Positions 25,025 to 31,567 of a stretch of 37,929 nt of DNA are shown one piece after another; position 1 is the first letter of the stretch, and each line of letters opens with the position of its first letter. The translations under genes and the position numbers were made by a program. The DNA comes from a virus, in the IMG/VR virus record IMGVR_UViG_3300044995_000156, positions 1 through 37,929 of that record; one strand, 5' to 3'. The notes below the pieces were generated by a model. That model was not told the origin of the DNA, made no database searches, and saw only the letters and a list, made by a program, of their open reading frames with translations.

Positions 25025-25831
25025 GTGTCCACTTTTTGCTACGTAGCAACATTCGTATTTTCTCTTTTGCATCTTAGTGTTTACCTCTCCCTTTTCTCTG
25101 GTTTATCCAGCCCGCGCTGTTGGTATCGAGACGAGTGCGAAAACCGTTTGCGTCTTCTCATCGGCGAATTGCGGCATACTCCGGACTACGGTCGCTCTTC
25201 GTCTCTCCTACGCCTTTTAGGTTGGCATTCTTTTTGTCATCCTGACCCAGAAGTCCGACACCGAGCTTCTCGTCTTTATCGTTCCCACTGGGCCGGTTAC
25301 CCAGATTGGGTCTTAGCTTCTGCTCCTCCTTATTTACCTTGGCTAGATACTCTGCCAAATCCGCCTCTTGTTGTTCAGGCAGCTTCTGTCTATTTCTCAG
25401 CTCAGCCTCTGCCGGTTCCAACGCTTTCCTTGTCCGTGACCCATATGGGGTCGCTCTACCCGGAGTATTACTTCGAGCATTTGCGGGCTTACTTGGGTCA
25501 CGCTAATGATCTGTTGCTCTATCGCCAGCGTGAGAAAGATCCGTATGCAGATTACTTGCGCATCGAAGAGGATCGCATTACTTTGCCCGTTCCGTTCCAG
25601 CTCGGTTCGTTCTACGGCAAAGAGTCGGCTTTCCTGCCTTACCGTCTGGCATCGTACTTTTACCTCAAAGACATGATTCGGGACGGGACCTTGTCCGAGA
25701 CCGACTTTCGCCTCTATATTGTCTTCTGTCAGCTTCTCGAGGCCATGTTCTGGGATTCTCGAGATCCGATTGATTGGAACCGACCGGCTTCAGCTTCTTT
25801 GCTTTCTCTTTCCTACCGACCTGGACGTTGA
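25025..25831 (+). CDS. Hypothetical protein
   Basis: I do not recognise this product (268 residues from GTG 25025). The N-terminal 30 residues read like a membrane or signal segment (FVFSLLHLSVYLSLFSGL), but codons 4-9 are made of the TTGCTACGTAGCAA element, so the real start may lie downstream, for example at a TTG. From about residue 33 the protein looks soluble, with many Arg, Tyr, Leu and Pro residues, including YPEYYFEHLRAYLGHAND and a C-terminal helical part. A GAGG about 8 nt before the GTG supports that start weakly. Confidence 0.6.
   Translation: MSTFCYVATFVFSLLHLSVYLSLFSGLSSPRCWYRDECENRLRLLIGELRHTPDYGRSSSLLRLLGWHSFCHPDPEVRHRASRLYRSHWAGYPDWVLASAPPYLPWLDTLPNPPLVVQAASVYFSAQPLPVPTLSLSVTHMGSLYPEYYFEHLRAYLGHANDLLLYRQREKDPYADYLRIEEDRITLPVPFQLGSFYGKESAFLPYRLASYFYLKDMIRDGTLSETDFRLYIVFCQLLEAMFWDSRDPIDWNRPASASLLSLSYRPGR
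25036..25049. promoter_or_regulatory. 14-bp palindrome TTGCTACGTAGCAA, copy 2
   Basis: The core is identical to copies 1 and 3. It lies 67 nt after the stop of the 24153 gene and 11 nt into the next ORF. It shares with copy 1 the same orientation of flanks (TTT before, CA after). Confidence 0.55.
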
Positions 25832-25936
25832 GTATCTTTTCTTCCTATTCTGTTCCCTGGTGCGCGCTCCTTTTGTCTTCACGGTTTTGTCTTGCGTTTA
25901 CTCTACGAACCGTTTCAAGTTCCACGGAGAAGGACG

Positions 25937-26836
25937 ATGGATCACTACGAAGTTGATCTGGATGAAGGTGCTATGATCTCTGAAGACTCTGTACCTAGTT
26001 CCTTGCGCCCTTACTTTACTGGACGCTATCTGCATCTTTACTCAGCTATCGATGAAACCATTCCCTACTTCTGCAAACGCTCCAAGAACGTCGACCCCCA
26101 AGATGTTCGTTATCGCATTATCGAATTCGGGACTTACGACGGCAAACGTTCGGCAGCTCTGATCCGAGCGGCTTTATCCCTGGGCGCTCCCACAGTACAG
26201 TACGTCGGTTTCGATCTCTTCGCCGAACATTGTACTTCTGAGATAGCTAAAAAAGAGAACACCGCTTCACACATACCTCCGTCCAAGAAAGCTGTAGAGT
26301 CCTACTTCCGCTCGAAGTTTCCTGATTCATCCAAGGTCCATATCCTTCTCGAATCTGGGTTCACGAAGCATACAGCTCCAGCTTTCTTCTACGACATTGC
26401 TCTCTTAGAAGACTGCGGTCAGTCCCCTTATTATCGGTTTCCCTATCCTGTTGGTCTGATCTTCGTCGACGGCGGTCACTCTATTCCGACCATCACGAAC
26501 GATCTCTTCTATGCCCTCTGTCTTGCTTCTCCGAAGACAGTGGTCCTTCTGGATGACTACTACCCAGATCGAACTGATGTCGGGGCTCGTTCTATTTACG
26601 AGGCTCTCCTGAATACTCCTGGACGTGAGCATTACTTTCACCTTACTCTCCTCGAACCTGCGGAGTATTTCTCGAATACCGACACGACAGTCCAGATGGT
26701 TCGTATTGATCCGGTACCTAATCCTCCCCGGCCATTAGCTTGTGAAATCCAGGATCCGTCTGGCCTCTTTGCTCCTGTCTTCTCAGAGGTCGCTAACGCT
26801 TTCCTGGAGTATACGGATGTTGCCGACAGTCACTGA
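25937..26836 (+). CDS. Class I SAM-dependent methyltransferase
   Basis: This 299-residue protein would transfer a methyl group from S-adenosylmethionine. Motif I is IIEFGTYDGKRSAAL (E63), the acidic end of strand 2 is YVGFDLF, and LIFVDGGHSIPTITNDL (D178) matches the Methyltransf_24-type post-motif with its conserved DG-H. TVVLLDDYYPD follows. It lies within the glycosyltransferase cluster, so methylation of a sugar or other glycan part is a reasonable guess. ATG 25937 follows a GGAGAAGG site; an upstream TTG at 25892 has none. Confidence 0.75.
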   Translation: MDHYEVDLDEGAMISEDSVPSSLRPYFTGRYLHLYSAIDETIPYFCKRSKNVDPQDVRYRIIEFGTYDGKRSAALIRAALSLGAPTVQYVGFDLFAEHCTSEIAKKENTASHIPPSKKAVESYFRSKFPDSSKVHILLESGFTKHTAPAFFYDIALLEDCGQSPYYRFPYPVGLIFVDGGHSIPTITNDLFYALCLASPKTVVLLDDYYPDRTDVGARSIYEALLNTPGREHYFHLTLLEPAEYFSNTDTTVQMVRIDPVPNPPRPLACEIQDPSGLFAPVFSEVANAFLEYTDVADSH

Positions 26837-27887
26837 TCCGAACTTCTCTCAGTCGTCTCTCGTTGCGTCCGATTGCCTCTTTGAACCTGATCGCTATGGG
26901 TTCGATCCTGTGGCTCATTCCATCTCCGCTGAACAGTCTCGGAAGTACTTCTTGGAAGAACCGGAATTTGTTACCGGTTTCTCGTTCTTGCCTCCAGAAG
27001 GCACACCATCAGTCCTTGTGTGCGTTCCGTCCTATACCAAGCTCGGATATGCGACTCAGACAGCTCTATCAGCTTACGGCTCGTTTCCCTATGGCGTTGT
27101 CTGGGTGGTCATTATTGACGACTGTACTCCCGAAAAGAGTTTCAACTACGCCCTCGAACATTACTTCCGCAAACTGCCCTACCACTACGTTTCGATCCTG
27201 CGCTTTCCTCATCGAGCTGGACTTACCCGTTCTTGGAACTATGCTGCGATCTTAGCTCAGAAGTTTTCGATTCCGTTCATCGTCTTTGGCAATTCCGACC
27301 TACTATTTCCGAAGAATTGGTTCCTGCCGATCCGTAAGCTACTTCTCGAGCAGGTCCTTCACGTTTGCGGTCCAGTGACTAACGCTCCTGGTCATCGGGA
27401 CCATCAGTTGGTAGTACCGTACCTGGAAGCGACTTCGTTCCACGGTTTCAAGAACTTTACGGATGACCAACAGCAGATCGAATCTATTCAGTCTGTCCTT
27501 TTTTCCGTGCACTGGTCCAAGGGCCGTCTACCACCGGAAGCATTTCCGAACGATCCGGTTTGGTATTTCCTAGGTCCGCTTTCCGACCCAGAACTCGGTC
27601 TACCGACTTTCCATCGGCAGCCTATCAATGGGTTCTGCTTCGTATCGACACTCGAAGCAGTCCAGAAGGCAGCTTACGACCTCAAAGCCAATTACTTCTT
27701 CTGTCCGGATTTCCCTCTTATTCGTAACGAGGACTCTTTCTTGGGGCAGGTCAAACGTGCGTCCATGACCTACGGTTTTACTCCAGCGTCTTACGTGTTC
27801 CACTATCGCAGCATTACTCGTGGACCATCTGGCCTATACGGTCCGAACCGGAAGTGGCATTATCGACCGCCAACACCGCCGAGCTAA
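26817..27887 (+). CDS. GT2-like glycosyltransferase
   Basis: This 356-residue protein has a GT-A start typical of family 2: VLVCVPSYTKLGYATQTALS, then VVWVVIIDDCTPE. FGNSDLLFPKNW supplies a D161-containing motif in place of DxD, and QPINGFCFVS and RNEDSFLGQ suit the acceptor and catalytic regions. The C-terminus is Pro-rich and basic. ATG 26817 overlaps the methyltransferase stop by 20 nt and has GGAG 8 nt upstream. The stop is followed by nine A residues and then by a noncoding-looking region. This ends the rightward glycosylation cluster. Confidence 0.75.
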   Translation: MLPTVTDPNFSQSSLVASDCLFEPDRYGFDPVAHSISAEQSRKYFLEEPEFVTGFSFLPPEGTPSVLVCVPSYTKLGYATQTALSAYGSFPYGVVWVVIIDDCTPEKSFNYALEHYFRKLPYHYVSILRFPHRAGLTRSWNYAAILAQKFSIPFIVFGNSDLLFPKNWFLPIRKLLLEQVLHVCGPVTNAPGHRDHQLVVPYLEATSFHGFKNFTDDQQQIESIQSVLFSVHWSKGRLPPEAFPNDPVWYFLGPLSDPELGLPTFHRQPINGFCFVSTLEAVQKAAYDLKANYFFCPDFPLIRNEDSFLGQVKRASMTYGFTPASYVFHYRSITRGPSGLYGPNRKWHYRPPTPPS

Positions 27888-27902
27888 AAAAAAAGAGAAC
27901 GG

Positions 27903-27935
27903 ACTGCAAAACCCCCAGGCATCCTTGCCTGGGGG
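27903..27935 (-). terminator. Terminator of the - strand small-peptide unit
   Basis: CCCCCAGGCA (27912-27921) and TGCCTGGGGG (27926-27935) form a 10-bp stem with a TCCT loop. On the - strand the stem is followed by TTTTGC and, further on, by nine Ts. On the + strand no T-run follows, so it should end leftward transcripts. Confidence 0.7.
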
Positions 27936-27982
27936 AGCTGCGTTGTGATGCCGGACCACGTTCGCCTGTGTGGGCTGTGGAA

Positions 27983-28066
27983 TTAGAGGATCCACAGCAG
28001 CTTCAAATTCAAGAGAAACGCGGTTATCAGCCATAACATCAGAATCAGCCCTACCAACGTGGCCAT
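27983..28066 (-). CDS. Tiny hydrophobic peptide (27 aa), candidate toxin-like or membrane peptide
   Basis: This ORF is too short for ordinary gene finders. It encodes 27 residues starting MATLVGLILMLWLITAF and ending in LLWIL; nearly all residues are Leu, Ile, Trp, Val, Ala, Met or Phe, with one Lys and one Asn, so it should be a single membrane-spanning helix. The AUG at 28066 is preceded by a perfect AGGAGG (28079-28074) with a 7-nt spacer. A bipartite promoter (28168-28140) lies upstream and a strong terminator (27935-27903) lies downstream, giving a transcript of about 230 nt with a 66-nt leader. Small hydrophobic peptides of this size include type I toxins (Ibs, Ldr, TisB-like), superinfection-exclusion peptides and accessory lysis proteins. 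No antisense RNA over it is evident, so its function is open. Confidence 0.6.
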   Translation of the reverse strand: MATLVGLILMLWLITAFLLNLKLLWIL

Positions 28067-28139
28067 CTCTGGTCCTCCTGGGTTTGCGGCGCTTGAATCC
28101 ACCTGGAACGTTGGTGCGCCGAACTACCACCGCTCCAAG

Positions 28140-28168
28140 TTATAATGACGCAATTTCCGGAGGAATTT
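28140..28168 (-). promoter_or_regulatory. Bipartite promoter-like site P2 (leftward)
   Basis: On the - strand, AAATTC (28168-28163), 11 nt, then GCGTCATTATAA (28151-28140). The -10 is TATAAC and the expected start is near 28132. It drives the hydrophobic-peptide ORF. After the -10, a weaker imperfect stem (TGGA and GGTG with CACC and TCCA) begins two nt downstream. Confidence 0.65.
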
Positions 28169-28206
28169 ACGAGTGATTCCTGTTTGCCTCCATTTCTAGA
28201 GTCCAG

Positions 28207-28236
28207 AAATTCACCCAGAAAATGCGTCATTATAAT
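28207..28236 (+). promoter_or_regulatory. Bipartite promoter-like site P3 (rightward)
   Basis: AAATTC (28207-28212), 11 nt, then GCGTCATTATAA (28224-28235), giving a consensus TATAAT -10 at 28231-28236. It is divergent from P2; the two -35 blocks are 38 nt apart, so one regulator could act on both. It would transcribe the pseudoknot RNA and the small ORF at 28331. Confidence 0.68.
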
Positions 28237-28239
28237 CTG

Positions 28240-28320
28240 GTCCTGGTTTGCTTGTACCAGGACGCAGCCCGATTGTTTTAGCAGTGGCGCAATCGAGGCT
28301 GCTTTTTTCCTGCCACTGCG
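28240..28320 (+). ncRNA. Structured RNA: hairpin plus H-type pseudoknot with T-run
   Basis: Hairpin 1 pairs 28240-28247 with 28256-28263 (8 bp). Stem 1 pairs 28264-28275 with 28290-28302 (12 bp with a bulged A at 28296). It is followed at once by TTTTTT, so alone it is a textbook terminator. Its loop holds GCAGTGGC (28281-28288), which is fully complementary to GCCACTGC at 28312-28319. Pairing gives a sterically sensible H-type pseudoknot, with a 5-nt loop crossing the 8-bp stem and a 9-nt U-rich loop crossing the 12-bp stem. It could be a short regulatory RNA, a conditional terminator or the leader of the small ORF at 28331. No known RNA family was recognised. Confidence 0.55.
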
Positions 28321-28330
28321 GGGAGCGGTC

Positions 28331-28426
28331 ATGAACTATTTCTTTGTTCTCGGAGCCCAAGACAAGGAAATGGCAAAACCGGGACATACGGCGACCCCGA
28401 AAGGGGCTTCGCCGGTGGGTACCTGA
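28331..28426 (+). CDS. Possible small protein (31 aa)
   Basis: This 31-residue ORF reads MNYFFVLGAQDKEMAKPG and continues to a KGASPVGT C-terminus. A GGGGAG ribosome binding site lies 5 nt upstream of the ATG, directly after the pseudoknot. The second half overlaps a very stable nested hairpin (CGGCGA and CCCC-GAAA-GGGG with TCGCCG, about 28389-28413), so this part of the RNA may be under structural rather than coding selection. It might also be the remaining 5' end of a truncated gene. A terminator follows the stop by about 12 nt. Confidence 0.35.
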   Translation: MNYFFVLGAQDKEMAKPGHTATPKGASPVGT

Positions 28427-28437
28427 GTTGATAACGA

Positions 28438-28469
28438 AGAAGAGACGGAACGGAGTCCGTCTCTTTTTT
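28438..28469 (+). terminator. Rho-independent terminator
   Basis: AGAGACGGA (28441-28449) pairs with TCCGTCTCT (28456-28464) and is followed by TTTTT. It ends the rightward P3 unit and lies 20 nt before the 3' end of the convergent - strand gene, for which it could also serve, although the T-run on that side is poorer (TCTTCTTC). Confidence 0.8.
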
Positions 28470-28489
28470 CGCTATGCGCCTTTCAGTTT

Positions 28490-28903
28490 TTAGCCTGAAG
28501 TACCTTGTATGTTTTTCTGCTCCTTTCTTGTGAGGTCAATTAGTTCCTCCGGAAGTTGTCCGAGTTTGACACGTTCTCGAGTCTCAAGTGCTACCATGAT
28601 ATTCCATGCAGCAGCCCGGAGGTGATCTTCGTCTTCCTCTCCAGAGAGGAACTGAAACAAGTGCCTCAGTCCGGAGTCTATGAACCAGGACAACGGCATA
28701 CCCTTTTCCCAGTTCCTCTCGCCGTATTTTTTCGCTCCGATCTCGAATTGGAGTGCGAGCTGTCTTAGGGCGAGTGGGGGTAATAAATCGAATCGCCCTT
28801 TACCGTCTCGGCTGTCTCGAATCGCTCCATACGGTGTTTGTCTTTGGCTGCTGTCTTTCTTTGGTCCTTTCTTCTGGTCTTTCCTCTTTGTACGTCCTTT
28901 CAT
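28490..28903 (-). CDS. dATP/dGTP pyrophosphohydrolase-like protein (DUF5664)
   Basis: This 137-residue protein is the only sizeable gene on the - strand. After a basic N-terminus (KGRTKRKDQKKGPKK) the core has RFDLLPPLALRQLALQFEIG, AKKYGERNWEKGMP and SGLRHLFQFLSGEEDEDHLRAAAWNIMVAL. These match the DUF5664 helical domain, called the dATP/dGTP diphosphohydrolase N-terminal domain and related to MazG/MazZ nucleotide pyrophosphatases, with the HL...H...AAWN metal and helix motifs. It would remove selected purine dNTPs or modified nucleotides. The AUG at 28903 has GGAGAG about 5 nt upstream; a longer frame upstream lacks a ribosome binding site. It diverges from the AAA+ gene. Confidence 0.8.
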   Translation of the reverse strand: MKGRTKRKDQKKGPKKDSSQRQTPYGAIRDSRDGKGRFDLLPPLALRQLALQFEIGAKKYGERNWEKGMPLSWFIDSGLRHLFQFLSGEEDEDHLRAAAWNIMVALETRERVKLGQLPEELIDLTRKEQKNIQGTSG

Positions 28904-28987
28904 AGAGTCTCTCCGTATTGCGTGGCGGTTGGTTGTTTTCCTGCAGACTCGACCGAAAGCACAAAAAACCCAAAGGAGGAGGTTAGC

Positions 28988-30532
28988 ATGCTCAGCCTGA
29001 GCCGTTTCTGGAAAGCTGGCTATCCTGCTATTTGTGTTTCTACTCCGGAAGAACGTCGTTTCCTCAAGATTGTCCAGGAGCTGTTTGGCGGCACTGGTAC
29101 TGGAGTTGTCCGACCAATCTATAAGATTGCTGCCGTCGGCGGATTGCGCCGTGTAAGCGGCGGTAGCGATAAAGATGAACAGCCAATGGCGAACTACGCT
29201 CATGCCTGGCAGTTTGCCTCCGAGAAGGAGGTCATCCTTGTTGTATTCGATTTCCATCACCTCAATGGCCCTGTCGGGTATCGTCCTTTGTTGGACAGTC
29301 TGCCAGCAATCAAACGACGTGGCTCGTTCGTCATCTTGGTCGCTCCAGCTTGGAACCTGCCTCCCGAGCTGCGCCATGAGATTCCTTGCTTGGAGTTGCC
29401 TCTGCCTTCGCGCAAGGAGCTAGAATCTCCATTGGGCCGGGTGGTTGCTAACTCTTCCGCCAAGATTTCTTCGGAAGCCGAGTATCAGGCGCTCCTCGAT
29501 GCGGCATCTGGTCTGGCGCTGGAAGAGGCCGAGAGCGCTTTTGCCCTGGCGGTCAGCCGTGATGAAACGAAGCGTGTCTACATTTCTCGTGAGATAGTCG
29601 AGGCCGAGAAGGTTCGTCTGATCCGCGCCCAGCGCGGCCTTGAGGTCGATCCGCCTATTTCTCTGTCTCAGTTGGGCGGGCTGTCTCGTTTCCGGGAGTG
29701 GATCGACTCCGAGGTTCTCCCGCATCGGCGGGACGAGCAACTCGCCATACGTTCGACCTTGCTGATCGGTCCGCCAGGTACCGGTAAGTCTCTGGCTTCT
29801 CGGGTTCTCGGTTCTGTGTTGGGATGCCCGGTCCTTCGTCTTGACCTTTCGTCTTGCCGGAGTCGCTTCGTTGGTCAGACTGAAGAGACTCTTCGGGCAG
29901 CTCTGAAGACCGCGGATGCGGTCGCTCCGTGCATCCTACGCATTGACGAAATCGACTCGGCTTTGGGCGGCCACCAGTCGAGTGCGGTGACCGACGGTGG
30001 TCTGACCCTTGGTATGTTGTCTATCCTCCTGACCTGGATGCAGGAGCGTACCTCCGAGGTGTTGCTTGTAGCAACGGCGAATTATCCGGAGAACCTTCCT
30101 CCGGCGCTAATTCGCGCTGGCCGCATGGATGCTATCTGGGCCTTTGACTTGCCCTCCAGAATCGAGCGAGAGGAAATCGCTCGTATTCACATGAAACAGC
30201 TCAAGTGCTCGCCCGAGCTAGCCGCCTATCTGGCCGATCAGACCAAGGGCTTCTCCGGCGCCGAAATCGCTGGCGTGGTGAAGACCGCTGCTCGGCGGTC
30301 CAAGCGGGCTCTCAACAAGGAGGTTCTCGACAAGGTCGTCGGCGAGGTCGTTCCGCTCTCGTCTTCCCGAGCTCGAGAAATCGAGAAGATGCGAGAGTGG
30401 GCCCGCGCTTATGCTCGCTGGGCTAACGTTGATGCGGAGGAAGTCCAGCAGGACAAGCGGCAGATCCGCACGAACGATGATCTTTCTGGCGATGGTGGGT
30501 TCTTTGTTCCTGTCGACCCCACCGTCAATTGA
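28988..30532 (+). CDS. Ycf46-type AAA+ ATPase
   Basis: This 514-residue AAA+ protein has an N-terminal domain of about 225 residues and one AAA module. Walker A is GPPGTGKS (261-268, K267), Walker B is LRIDEID (D320, E321), sensor 1 is VATANYP, and RAGRMD supplies arginine-finger residues R376 and R379. FSGAEIAGVVKTAARR matches the C-terminal AAA lid. The N-terminal domain (IFxVSTPEERRFLKIVQEL-type start and IKRRGSFVILVAP) fits the Ycf46 subfamily of cyanobacteria and plastids. ATG 28988 follows AGGAGG; an in-frame GTG at 28838 is only a track extension. The next gene is a Ycf35-DUF2997 fusion, the usual partner family, so they likely act together. Confidence 0.82.
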   Translation: MLSLSRFWKAGYPAICVSTPEERRFLKIVQELFGGTGTGVVRPIYKIAAVGGLRRVSGGSDKDEQPMANYAHAWQFASEKEVILVVFDFHHLNGPVGYRPLLDSLPAIKRRGSFVILVAPAWNLPPELRHEIPCLELPLPSRKELESPLGRVVANSSAKISSEAEYQALLDAASGLALEEAESAFALAVSRDETKRVYISREIVEAEKVRLIRAQRGLEVDPPISLSQLGGLSRFREWIDSEVLPHRRDEQLAIRSTLLIGPPGTGKSLASRVLGSVLGCPVLRLDLSSCRSRFVGQTEETLRAALKTADAVAPCILRIDEIDSALGGHQSSAVTDGGLTLGMLSILLTWMQERTSEVLLVATANYPENLPPALIRAGRMDAIWAFDLPSRIEREEIARIHMKQLKCSPELAAYLADQTKGFSGAEIAGVVKTAARRSKRALNKEVLDKVVGEVVPLSSSRAREIEKMREWARAYARWANVDAEEVQQDKRQIRTNDDLSGDGGFFVPVDPTVN

Positions 30533-30571
30533 TTTGTCCTGGTCTGTTTCCGACTCTGCCTCTTGCTGATT

Positions 30572-30642
30572 GGAAAGGAAGCCGGTAAGATGTCAGAAAT
30601 TGGTGCGTAGCTCGTGGCGTCTGACGGCTTCCTTTCCTTTTT
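30572..30642 (+). terminator. Long terminator hairpin after the AAA+ gene
   Basis: GGAAAGGAAGCCG (30572-30584) pairs with CGGCTTCCTTTCC (30625-30637) over 13 bp and is followed by TTTTT. An inner stem (GTCAGA with TCTGAC) and a 7-nt bulge extend it. It is larger than a normal terminator, so it may also be a regulatory leader for the DUF1257 gene. Confidence 0.7.
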
Positions 30643-30751
30643 AGTCCTTTTTCGTCCTGTTTCGTCCTTTTCGAGCTGTTTTGTTTTTGCTGGCTTTCTT
30701 TTACGTGGTTTGTCAGAATCCGAACCTGCAGAAAGAAAGAGGAGCGTAACC

Positions 30752-31420
30752 ATGACCGGTTTGCCCGTCCTTACGAATGAAGGCAAGACAGAGGCGACTG
30801 GTTTCTCGTGCCCTCGTTCCTGTCGTTGGGCTGAAAAGGTCGATATTTGTCGTTTCATGCCCATCCTTGAAAAGATGGTTGATCGAGTTGTGGACTCCCA
30901 TACAACTCGTGTGGAGTTCAAGATCAAAGACAGGGATATTTTGATATCTGTTATCAGTCGTCATCCTGAGATCAAGCTCATTGGTGAGGGAGCGCATCAG
31001 CTTTACAGCGGTCCTGTTCACGGGTTTGCCTTCCATCTCCCAGGTTGGAAGTACCCGGTGGTCTTGTCTAAAGATACCCTCTACTATGACAATTACGGAG
31101 GTCGGTGGGGGGATCAGTCCGTTCTTGACCGTATTCTCTCCGAGTACAAGCTGGCTCTTGTCGAAAGTGAGTGCTTACGTTTGGGATGGATGTATCAGAC
31201 CGATTTGAAAAGCAATTCTGTCACCGTATATCACCCTGATGGAGGCACCCTGACCATCCATTTGGACAAAGACGTGGTCATTGATGCCAATGGCTTCGTT
31301 GGCTCTTCCTGCCACGAGGCCGCTGCCAGCTTCGTCTCCAAGTTCGGGCAAGCTCTTGAGGTGACCGAGAAGCCCAGTTCTCAGCTCAACAACGCGGTCA
31401 TCCAACAGCTTGAAGGCTGA
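30752..31420 (+). CDS. Ycf35 (DUF1257)-DUF2997 fusion protein
   Basis: This 222-residue protein has an N-terminal Cys-containing segment (C20, C24, C33), then a DUF1257/Ycf35-like domain (about 48-150, starting HTTRVEFKIKD and including YYDNYGGRWGD) and a DUF2997-like domain (about 165-200, TLTIHLDKDVVIDANGFVG and SSCHEAAASF). In cyanobacteria and plastids, Ycf35 and DUF2997 proteins are usually separate and sit near Ycf46-type AAA+ ATPases; here they are fused and lie directly after one. The biochemical role of this set is not established; an ATPase-driven remodelling complex is a guess. AGAGGAG precedes ATG 30752. A hairpin lies on each side of the gene. Confidence 0.7.
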   Translation: MTGLPVLTNEGKTEATGFSCPRSCRWAEKVDICRFMPILEKMVDRVVDSHTTRVEFKIKDRDILISVISRHPEIKLIGEGAHQLYSGPVHGFAFHLPGWKYPVVLSKDTLYYDNYGGRWGDQSVLDRILSEYKLALVESECLRLGWMYQTDLKSNSVTVYHPDGGTLTIHLDKDVVIDANGFVGSSCHEAAASFVSKFGQALEVTEKPSSQLNNAVIQQLEG

Positions 31421-31451
31421 TTTTTGGTCGTTTGTGCTGTGACAAGTGATT

Positions 31452-31490
31452 AGAGTCCCGGTTTGTGCTGAGTCGACAGACCGGGACTCT
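31452..31490 (+). other. Strong intergenic hairpin
   Basis: AGAGTCCCGGT (31452-31462) and ACCGGGACTCT (31480-31490) form an 11-bp stem with a 17-nt loop, 31 nt after the DUF1257 gene. The T-run that follows is weak (TCCTGCCTTATC), so it may be a terminator, a processing site or a stability element. Confidence 0.6.
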
Positions 31491-31567
31491 TCCTGCCTTA
31501 TCTCCTTTATCTCTTTTTTGCTATCCCTCGTTTCTACGCCACTCTGCAACTCTGGAGGTGATGCTGT

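Noticed and set aside
25025-25110. Signal peptide at the start of the 25025 ORF
   Set aside because: The first codons coincide with the repeated palindromic element, so the hydrophobic look may be accidental; not called.
28240-28470. tmRNA-like RNA (pseudoknot plus short ORF)
   Set aside because: There is no tRNA-like acceptor end, no CCA region and no ALAA-type tag ending.
28838-28987. N-terminal extension of the AAA+ protein
   Set aside because: ATG 28988 has a strong AGGAGG site, while the extension overlaps the - strand DUF5664 gene and has no ribosome binding site.
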